Part shown: in pieces, positions 1 through 5,208 of the stretch | How the letters are laid out: each line of letters begins with the position of its first letter | How positions within the stretch are numbered: position 1 is the stretch's first letter | Assembly (NCBI GenBank): GCA_003567075.1 | Contig: PXAU01000086.1 | Coordinates: 1 to 9,063 of the forward strand | Source: Trueperaceae bacterium | Lineage (GTDB): Bacteria > Deinococcota > Deinococci > Deinococcales > Trueperaceae | Direction of reading: 5' to 3' | Length of the DNA: 9,063 bases | Program-made: the position numbers and the translations under genes | Notes under the pieces: generated by a model | Database searches by the model: none | What the model was told of the DNA's origin: nothing | Seen by the model: the letters and a program-made list of their open reading frames with translations, nothing else

Positions 1-36
1 GAAGAAGCGCGAGAAGCCACCGCGCGCTGAGGCCAT
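1..36 (-). CDS. 5' end of an unidentified gene downstream of dnaB
   Basis: Only the first 12 codons are inside the window; they read MASARGGFSRFF from an ATG at 36. The start is well supported because a near-perfect Shine-Dalgarno sequence (AAGGAGG on the minus strand) lies 7 to 8 bases upstream. This is the strongest ribosome binding site in the window. The gene is codirectional with dnaB and starts about 108 bases after the dnaB stop. Twelve residues are too few to name a family, so no function is proposed. The competing reading, a plus-strand gene ending at the TGA at 28-30, has no independent support. Confidence 0.6.
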   Translation of the reverse strand, partial: MASARGGFSRFF

Positions 37-62
37 AGTCACTCCTCCTTCGAGGACCTTCC

Positions 63-80
63 CGACTGTACCATCGCACG
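63..80 (-). promoter_or_regulatory. possible extended -10 promoter for the gene at the left edge
   Basis: On the minus strand the sequence TGGTACAGT fits an extended -10 element (TG, one base, then TACAGT). It lies about 20 to 25 bases upstream of the strong ribosome binding site of the gene starting at 36. No convincing -35 hexamer sits at the right distance, so the call rests on the -10 alone and is tentative. Confidence 0.25.
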
Positions 81-106
81 GACACTACACCGGGTGAATA
101 TTTCGC

Positions 107-131
107 AAGCCCGCGCGTACCAGTCGGGCTT
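107..131 (-). terminator. hairpin just downstream of dnaB, possible terminator
   Basis: AAGCCCG and CGGGCTT form a perfect 7-bp stem around an 11-base loop, beginning 14 bases after the dnaB stop codon. On the minus strand the stem is followed by an AT-rich stretch (GCGAAATATT) but not by a run of T. Its position suits a terminator or an mRNA 3'-end stabiliser for dnaB. Without a T-tract, intrinsic termination is uncertain. Confidence 0.35.
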
Positions 132-144
132 CGTGTGCGCCGGC

Positions 145-1938
145 TCAGCCACCGCTGCTCCGGGCCAAATCGTTGAAGCGCACGTGGGCGCTGTGGAACT
201 GCAGGTCGACCGATCCCACCGGCCCGTTTCGTTGCTTCCCGATGATGACTTCGGCGATGCCCTGCTTCTCGGAGTGCGGGTCGTAGTACTCGTCGCGGTA
301 GATGAACATGACGAGGTCCGCGTCCTGCTCGATCGCGCCGGAGTTGTGCGACACCAGGCCGTCGGCCAGCCACGAGGCCGGCCCGGGCACGGTCAGGTCG
401 TAGACGTCCTCCTCGCCCGCCGGTTCGATCGCGACCACCGTGTCCCAGGTCAGGTCGCCCTGGGCACGTTGGCGCAGGGCTGGGTCGTCGGCGCCCGCGG
501 CGACCGCCGCGACGGCGTGCCTCGCCAGCGCCACGAGGTCGCCGGGCGCCAGCACATCCAGCCGGCGCCAGCCGTCGAAGGTGAAGCAGCGGTGCCGCGC
601 GGTGGCGCGCAGGCGGCGGCCCGAGGCGAGGCGCAGGTCGAACACCGGGCGCACGCCCACCCTCCACACCCGCTCGCTCGTCGCGGGGACGATGCGCCCG
701 TCTTCGTCCATCGCCAGCACCCTCGGGGTGGTGCCCACCAGCGCGCGGATCGGCACGCGGCCGCCGTCGGCCAGCAGCACCGGCGTGTCGCCCACCACGC
801 ACTCACGCAGGTCCGAGAGCATCGGCCGCTTGTTCGGTCGCGCCTCGACCGCGCGCGAGAGCTGCGAGAGCACCAGCACGGGCACGTCGAGCTCGCGCGC
901 CAGCGCCTTGAGGCCGCGGCTGATGGTGCTGATCTCCTGCTGGCGGTTCTCGCTCTGATGCCGGGAGCTGCCCGACATCAACTGCAGGTAGTCGATCACG
1001 ATAAGGCCGACGTCGTGCTCGGCCGTCAGCCGCCGCGCCCGCGAGCGCAGCTCCATCACGGTCAGGTCGGCGTTGTCGTCGATGAAGACCGAGGCCTCGG
1101 ACATGCGCCCGGCGGTGTCGGCCAGGCGCTGGAAGTCGCGGTCCGAGAGCTGGCCCGAGCGCACGCGGCTCATGTCGACGCGCGCCTCGGAGCACAGCAT
1201 GCGTGTGACCAGCTGCACGGCCGACATCTCCAGCGAGAAGATGCCCACCGGCTTCTGCTCGCGCAGCGAGGCGTTGAGCGCGATGGTCAGCGCGAAGGCG
1301 GTCTTGCCCATCGAGGGCCGCGCGGCCAGCACGTTCAGCGACGAGTGCTGCAAGCCCGAGGTGAGCTGGTCGAGCTCCTTGAAGCCCATCCGCAGGCCCG
1401 ACACCGGGTCGGGGTTGGCGAAGAGCTCGTTGATGTGCTGGAAGGTCTCGGTCACGAGCCGCGGCATGCTCTCGAAGAAGGAGCGGCGCTTGCTGGTGGC
1501 GAGCTCGAAGATCGCGGCTTCGGCCTCGTCGAGCACCTCGTCGAGCGGCGCGGCCTGCTCGAAGGCGCGCTGCATGATCTGCCCGCTGGCGCCGATCAGG
1601 TCGCGCAGCACCGCCTTCTCGCGCACGATCTTGGCGTACGACTCGGCGTACGCGGCGGTGGGTACGCCGTCGGCCAGGCCGATCAGGTACGGCACCGAAC
1701 CGACGCCTTCGAGCTCGCCCGTCTGGCGCAGCTCCTCGGTCAGGGTGACGAGGTCCATCGGCTCGTTGCGGCGGTACAGCCGGTCCATCGCGCGGTAGAT
1801 CTTGCGGTGCCCCTCCTTGTAAAAGTGCTCCGCCTGGACCGTCCCCTCCAGCGTCGCGAACACGTCGTTGTCGAGCAGGACGCTGCCCAAGACGCTCTTC
1901 TCGGCGTCGAGGTTGTGGGGGGGCGTGCGGCTCTCCAC
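145..1938 (-). CDS. dnaB: replicative DNA helicase DnaB, interrupted by a mini-intein
   Basis: DnaB is the hexameric ATP-driven helicase that unwinds DNA at the replication fork. The precursor is 597 residues; removing the 153-residue intein leaves 444, a normal DnaB length. The N-terminal domain opens with PPHNLDAEKSVLGSVLLD, typical of the family. The RecA-like domain shows Walker A ARPSMGKT (Lys212), the SLEMS motif (Glu237) and Walker B LIVIDYLQL (Asp316). After the intein, SGAIEQDADLVMF and the GKQRNGPVG segment close the ATPase core. The start is GTG at 1938: an in-frame TGA at 1944-1942 excludes any extension, and no good Shine-Dalgarno precedes it. A TANNNT-like element (TAGCCT, 1949-1944) just upstream could mean a leaderless message. 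The gene is divergent from the acyltransferase-reductase gene. Identity is essentially certain. Confidence 0.98.
   Translation of the reverse strand: MESRTPPHNLDAEKSVLGSVLLDNDVFATLEGTVQAEHFYKEGHRKIYRAMDRLYRRNEPMDLVTLTEELRQTGELEGVGSVPYLIGLADGVPTAAYAESYAKIVREKAVLRDLIGASGQIMQRAFEQAAPLDEVLDEAEAAIFELATSKRRSFFESMPRLVTETFQHINELFANPDPVSGLRMGFKELDQLTSGLQHSSLNVLAARPSMGKTAFALTIALNASLREQKPVGIFSLEMSAVQLVTRMLCSEARVDMSRVRSGQLSDRDFQRLADTAGRMSEASVFIDDNADLTVMELRSRARRLTAEHDVGLIVIDYLQLMSGSSRHQSENRQQEISTISRGLKALARELDVPVLVLSQLSRAVEARPNKRPMLSDLRECVVGDTPVLLADGGRVPIRALVGTTPRVLAMDEDGRIVPATSERVWRVGVRPVFDLRLASGRRLRATARHRCFTFDGWRRLDVLAPGDLVALARHAVAAVAAGADDPALRQRAQGDLTWDTVVAIEPAGEEDVYDLTVPGPASWLADGLVSHNSGAIEQDADLVMFIYRDEYYDPHSEKQGIAEVIIGKQRNGPVGSVDLQFHSAHVRFNDLARSSGG
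343..801 (-). other. DnaB mini-intein (self-splicing, no homing endonuclease)
   Basis: This 153-residue segment begins with Cys (CVVGDTPVLLADG, precursor residue 380) and ends with SHN (Asn532), followed by Ser of the C-extein. All expected splicing elements are visible: block A with Cys1; block B with the TxxH motif TARH (Thr67, His70 of the intein); block F with Asp135 in VYDLTVPGP; block G with His152 and Asn153; and Ser at +1. Only about 23 low-complexity, Ala-rich residues (roughly 94-116) lie where an endonuclease would sit, so this is a natural mini-intein. The insertion falls between Glu and Ser of the conserved DnaB stretch SDLRE/SGAIEQDAD. Blocks B and F resemble the Synechocystis DnaB intein closely (for example DGWKRLDEL and VFDLTVPGP there, from memory). 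It should be removed autocatalytically to give functional helicase. Confidence 0.95.
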
Positions 1939-2123
1939 AGGTCAGGCTACACCGTCTGCCGGGCCGCCGGGCGGGGCGCTGGGCCGGCGGCCGGGCGGGG
2001 CGCTGGGCCGGTCGCTGCCCCTGCCGTTGGGCTCGGGGCCGGGTACCGTCCCTCGCGCGCCAGTGCGTACGCGAGGTCGCTCCGCACCGTGCGCGGCACC
2101 CGCGCGGGCGCCCAGGCATTACG
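1939..2123. promoter_or_regulatory. divergent intergenic region between dnaB and the acyltransferase-reductase gene
   Basis: These 185 bases separate the divergent starts at 1938 (minus) and 2124 (plus), so both promoters should lie here. The dnaB side holds the 24-bp tandem repeat. Further right is a 7-bp inverted repeat (CCTCGCG at 2051-2057, CGCGAGG at 2070-2076, 12-base loop) that could be an operator or a transcript hairpin. Candidate -10 elements of the TANNNT type abut both starts, but no TTGACA-like -35 box is evident on either side. A minus-strand open frame of 50 codons (GTG at 2099 to TAG at 1947) also runs through it and is discussed as a finding. Confidence 0.6.
1966..2011. repeat. 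24-bp tandem repeat, two copies
   Basis: A 22-base block beginning GCCGGGCGGGGC and ending GCTGGGCCGG occurs identically at 1966-1987 and 1990-2011, a period of 24. It lies in the dnaB upstream region. Because 24 is a multiple of three, the repeat encodes an 8-residue unit (GPAPRPAA) in the minus-strand open frame crossing it. It could equally be non-coding slippage in GC-rich DNA. Confidence 0.8.
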
Positions 2124-2125
2124 AT
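2120..2125 (+). promoter_or_regulatory. candidate -10 element for a leaderless transcript
   Basis: TACGAT fits the TANNNT -10 pattern known for leaderless genes in Deinococcus. It ends 7 bases before the ATG at 2133, which would place transcription initiation at or near that A. If real, translation starts at 2133 and not at the ATG at 2124. No -35 box is seen, and a six-base degenerate motif is weak evidence by itself. Confidence 0.3.
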
Positions 2126-3827
2126 GGCGGGCATGGATCCTGTGGTCGCCTCCGTGATCGCGCTCGGGCTGAGCTACCTGTTGGGTGGCGTGCCGTTGGG
2201 CGGACTGCTGGTGCGCCGCTCCACCGGCCTGCACCCGCGCCAGTTGAACCCCCACTTGTTGGGCGTCGAGAACGTCTTGCGCGTGGCCGGCCCGCAGGTG
2301 GCGGTGGCGAGCTTCGTGCTCGACCTGCTCAAGGGCCTGGTGCTGGTGGCGCTGTTCCAGGGCAACCCCTGGGCGGCGCTCGGGGTCTACGCCGGGCACC
2401 TCTACCCGTGGCCCTGGCAGCGCTGGTTCGACGCCCCGCGCGGCCGCGGCAACGGCGTGCTGCTGGGGCTGCTGGCCGGCTTGGCGGTCAGCGGCGCGGC
2501 GGCCTGGTGGGTGCTGGCGCTGCCGGTGTGGGTGTACGCGGCATTGCTGGCGTACAGCCGCTACGTGGCGCTGGCGACCGCTGCCGGGCTGGTGACGTTG
2601 CCGCTGGCGCTGGCGTTCACGGGTGCCTCGCTGGGCCTCGTTGGCGCCAGCGCGGCCCTGGCCGCGCTCGGTGTGTGGCGCCAGAAGGGCGCGTTGGCGC
2701 GGGTGCGCGACGGCACCGAGGCGCGCCTGGGCGAGCCGCCGCCGGTGCTGGGCCTGCGGCGCGAGGTGGTGCTGGCGGCGTTCATGGTGCATCCCATGAC
2801 GATCGACGACCTGTGGCAACCCGCCTCGCAGCGTTGGGCGCGGCACTTCGTGTCGCGCGGCTGGCTGCCGGAGACGTGGCTGCGGCGCGCGCTCTTGCTG
2901 ATGCGCCCGCAGGTGCAGGGCGAGATCAGCGGCATCGCGCTGCGTGACGGGCGCGAGCTACGGGTCATGATCATCGGCGGTCCGATGCTGCCCGACCAGA
3001 TCCGCGCGAACCCCGACGTGGCCGAGCGGATGGCCATCCAGGGCGCGCGCATGGCGCGCGAGTTCGGCGCCGAGGCCTTCGGTTTGGGCGCCTTCTGGTC
3101 GACGGTGGGGGAGAAGGGCCAGAGGGTGCAGGAGGCGGTGCCCGAGATCGCCATCACCAACGGCGGGGCCTACACGGCCGCTACCGTGCGGGCGGCGGTG
3201 CCGGGTTTGCTGGAGCGCTTCGCGGCCGCCGGTGGCACGCTCGATCAGGCCTGCGCCGCGGTGGTGGGCGCCAACGGCGTGGTGGCCTTCGGCGTGGCGC
3301 GCAGCATCGCCCCGCACGTGGGCAAGCTGGTGCTGATCGGGCGCGATGCCGAGCGGCTGGCGCGCAGCGCCGGAACGCTGCAGCGCAAGCACCCCGAACT
3401 CGAGATCGTGGTCTCGACCGACGTGGCCGAGTGCGCCCAGGCCGACCTGGTGTTCAGCGCCACCTCCGATCCCAACCCCGTGCTGTTCGCCGAGCACGTC
3501 AAGCCCGGCGCCTGGGTGTTCGACATCGGCCGCCCGGCCGACGTCGACGAGAGCGTGCGCGAGGTGCCCGGCGTGCAGGTGATCCCGGGTGGCGTGGTGC
3601 GCCCGCCCGGTGGCATGCAGAGCGCCATCGACCTGCACTTCGGCGCCGCCAAGGTGCCGGCCTGCATGGCCGAGACCATGATCATGACGGCCATGCGCTC
3701 CTTCGACCGGCGCTCGCTGGGGCCGGTGACGCGCTCGGCCGACATCGCCTATTACCTCGAGGCGGGCGAGTCGCTCGGCTTCGAGATCGTCACCGAGGAC
3801 GACGGCGAGCCGGCCGTGCCGGCCTGA
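2124..3827 (+). CDS. fusion: PlsY-like glycerol-3-phosphate acyltransferase + long-chain acyl-ACP reductase-like domain
   Basis: This 567-residue protein has two parts. Residues 1 to about 205 are a hydrophobic multi-pass domain of the PlsY family, which acylates glycerol-3-phosphate from acyl-phosphate at the membrane. It shows an altered motif 1 (NPHLLGVENVLR, 42-53), motif 2 (GHLYP, 91-95, then GRGNGV, 107-112) and motif 3 (RQKGALARVRDGTE, 186-199). Residues about 214-567 resemble the cyanobacterial acyl-ACP reductase (AAR) of alkane synthesis. The matching regions, from memory of AAR, are LPDQIR, GLGAFWS, TNGGAYTAA, a Rossmann stretch VVGANGVVAFG (380-390), LIGRDAERL, and ACMAETMIM. The Cys514 in that last motif aligns with the catalytic Cys of AAR (ACFAEAM). 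The second half is predicted soluble and to reduce an acyl thioester to aldehyde. ATG 2133 is an alternative start. The gene heads a cluster with prmA 5 bases downstream. The domain assignments are firm; substrate and product are inference. Confidence 0.85.
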   Translation: MAGMDPVVASVIALGLSYLLGGVPLGGLLVRRSTGLHPRQLNPHLLGVENVLRVAGPQVAVASFVLDLLKGLVLVALFQGNPWAALGVYAGHLYPWPWQRWFDAPRGRGNGVLLGLLAGLAVSGAAAWWVLALPVWVYAALLAYSRYVALATAAGLVTLPLALAFTGASLGLVGASAALAALGVWRQKGALARVRDGTEARLGEPPPVLGLRREVVLAAFMVHPMTIDDLWQPASQRWARHFVSRGWLPETWLRRALLLMRPQVQGEISGIALRDGRELRVMIIGGPMLPDQIRANPDVAERMAIQGARMAREFGAEAFGLGAFWSTVGEKGQRVQEAVPEIAITNGGAYTAATVRAAVPGLLERFAAAGGTLDQACAAVVGANGVVAFGVARSIAPHVGKLVLIGRDAERLARSAGTLQRKHPELEIVVSTDVAECAQADLVFSATSDPNPVLFAEHVKPGAWVFDIGRPADVDESVREVPGVQVIPGGVVRPPGGMQSAIDLHFGAAKVPACMAETMIMTAMRSFDRRSLGPVTRSADIAYYLEAGESLGFEIVTEDDGEPAVPA

Positions 3828-3832
3828 GCGCC

Positions 3833-4687
3833 GTGGCGCGCGCTTACCGGCTCCGAGGCCGGGCCGACGACGCCGAAGGGGCCTTGGGTGCGGCCCTCTG
3901 GGACGCCGGCTGCGAGGGCGTGCAGATCGACGACGGCGACCTGGTGGCGGTGTTCGCGAGCGAGCGCGACGGCATGCCGCCGGGCGGCGCCTGGGAGGAC
4001 GTCGACGCGCGCGACCACGTGGCCGCCTACCTCGAGGGCCTGCGGCCCGTGCGCGTCGGGCGCTTGGTGGTGGCGCCCAGCCACCGGCTGGTGTGCCTGC
4101 GTGAGGGCCAGACGGTGCTGTGGCTCGACCCGGGCATGGCCTTCGGCACGGGCCATCACGAGACCACCCGGCTGGCGCTGGCGGCGCTGGCCGCGCCTGC
4201 GCGCGACCTGCGCGGCCTGCGGGTGCTGGACGTGGGCGCGGGCTCGGGCGTGCTGGCGATCGCGGCGGATCGGCTGGGCGCGGCCGAGGCGCGGGGCATC
4301 GACGTCGACCCCGAGAGCGTGCCAATCGCGCGGGCCAACGCCGACCGGAACCGCTCACGTGCGCGTTTCGAGCTGGGCGAGTTCGGCGCCGACTCGGCGC
4401 CGGTCGGGAGCGTCGACCTGCTGCTCGCCAACCTCTACGCCGAACTGCACGTGCGCTTCCTGGGGGCTTACGCGAGGCTGCTGGCGCCCGGCGGGCGGGC
4501 GCTGCTGACCGGCATCGTGGCCGGTCGCGAGGTGCTGGTGCGCGAGGCCGTGCGCGCGCCGCTGCGCCTCGAGGGCGAGCAGCGCGAGGGCGAGTGGTGG
4601 CTGCTGGAGCTGGCGCGCGAGCCCGGACCGGCGCCCGCGGCAGAAGTCGAGGCGGCGGTGCCGGTCGCGGCTGGGGCGGACCGGTGA
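3833..4687 (+). CDS. prmA: ribosomal protein L11 methyltransferase
   Basis: PrmA is a cytoplasmic SAM-dependent enzyme that trimethylates ribosomal protein L11. The 284-residue chain has the small N-terminal substrate-recognition domain (about 1-85). After it come the PrmA signature LDPGMAFGTGHHETT (98-112), SAM motif I VLDVGAGSGVLAIA (131-144), acidic IDVDP (156-160), and LLANLYAELH (197-206), with Asn200 in the NxY position expected near the methyl donor. It closely resembles Thermus PrmA (254 residues from memory). The extra length is mostly an Ala/Pro-rich C-terminal tail of about 25 residues. The GTG start at 3833 is chosen because it lies 5 bases after the upstream stop and yields the usual N-terminus (AYRLRG). 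No clear Shine-Dalgarno precedes it, so translational coupling is likely. It overlaps the next gene. Confidence 0.95.
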   Translation: MARAYRLRGRADDAEGALGAALWDAGCEGVQIDDGDLVAVFASERDGMPPGGAWEDVDARDHVAAYLEGLRPVRVGRLVVAPSHRLVCLREGQTVLWLDPGMAFGTGHHETTRLALAALAAPARDLRGLRVLDVGAGSGVLAIAADRLGAAEARGIDVDPESVPIARANADRNRSRARFELGEFGADSAPVGSVDLLLANLYAELHVRFLGAYARLLAPGGRALLTGIVAGREVLVREAVRAPLRLEGEQREGEWWLLELAREPGPAPAAEVEAAVPVAAGADR

Positions 4688-5121
4688 GGCCGCTCGTTCG
4701 CGAGCGTGTGCTGCGGCCGGCGGCGGTGGCGGGTGCGCTGGCCGCCGCGTTGACGCTGCTGCTGGCCGCCTGTATGCCGCTCTACCTGCCGCTCGTGCCC
4801 GACGAGATGCTCACGCCCGAGCCGGCCTTCCGCCTGCACGGCGACATGCGACTCGAGCACGTGCGCCGCGCCGACGTCAGCGCGCTGGTGCTGCACCTGC
4901 GCGCGACCGAGGTGCCCGAGCCCGGTTGGCTGGCGGTGCAGTGGTTCGGCCCCAGCGGCCCGGCGCGCGCGGCCGAGAGCCTGTGGTTCGAGCCCGCCGA
5001 CGCGGGCGCGGCGCGCCAGCTCGCCACGCCGGAGCAGGTGGCGCTCGGCCCGGGCGAGTGGCGCGCGGTGCTGTCGTGGCAGGGGCGGCTGGTGCGTCAG
5101 GTGCGCATCACGCTGCCGTAG
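4684..5121 (+). CDS. small predicted lipoprotein of unknown function
   Basis: The 145-residue product begins with an Arg-containing N-terminus and a hydrophobic Ala/Leu core ending in a lipobox, LAAC, with Cys30 as the predicted lipidated residue. The mature part of about 116 residues has no Cys and alternates short hydrophobic and charged stretches (RADVSALVLHLRATEVPEPGW, in two pieces, and EWRAVLSWQGRLVRQVRITLP towards the end). This suggests a small beta-rich domain. The GTG start at 4684 overlaps the prmA stop as GTGA, a classic coupled junction, so it is probably the last gene of this cluster. I do not recognise the family. Anchoring to the outer face of the cytoplasmic membrane, or in the envelope, is inferred from the lipobox only. 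Confidence 0.8.
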   Translation: MRPLVRERVLRPAAVAGALAAALTLLLAACMPLYLPLVPDEMLTPEPAFRLHGDMRLEHVRRADVSALVLHLRATEVPEPGWLAVQWFGPSGPARAAESLWFEPADAGAARQLATPEQVALGPGEWRAVLSWQGRLVRQVRITLP

Positions 5122-5143
5122 CCCGTCGTCCGTTGGTCAAGCA

Positions 5144-5174
5144 CGGCCCCGAACGCGAGGTGCGTCCGGGGCCG
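5144..5174. terminator. strong hairpin between convergent genes, possible bidirectional terminator
   Basis: CGGCCCCG (5144-5151) pairs with CGGGGCCG (5167-5174). Inside, after one A/C mismatch, ACGC (5153-5156) pairs with GCGT (5162-5165) around a GAGGT loop, giving 12 base pairs in all. It sits in the 87-base gap between the lipoprotein stop (5121) and the secDF stop (5209), where a shared terminator is expected. Neither side carries a T-run, so an intrinsic mechanism is not assured. Confidence 0.5.
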
Positions 5175-5208
5175 GTCGGTCGAGCAGGTACGGCGTGTGG
5201 GGCCGGCC

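Noticed and set aside
1..30. The end of a plus-strand gene stopping at TGA 28-30
   Set aside because: Nine codons cannot be judged, whereas the minus strand has an ATG at 36 with a near-perfect ribosome binding site over the same bases.
343..801. A homing endonuclease inside the DnaB intein
   Set aside because: Only about 23 residues lie between the N- and C-terminal splicing blocks, too short for any endonuclease, and no LAGLIDADG-like motif is present.
803..2134. A second long minus-strand frame (443 codons) overlapping dnaB
   Set aside because: It is Arg/Ala/Gly-rich low-complexity sequence in another frame of the same strand as dnaB, with no motif and no ribosome binding site.
94..2157. 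A 687-codon plus-strand open frame antisense to dnaB
   Set aside because: It is a GC-driven shadow. The opposite strand encodes an unmistakable DnaB with intein over the same bases, and the plus-strand product is Arg/His/Val-rich with no recognisable motif.
2958..4358. A long minus-strand frame opposite the acyltransferase-reductase and prmA genes
   Set aside because: It spans the junction of two clear plus-strand genes, has an Arg/Pro/His-rich composition and shows no family motif.
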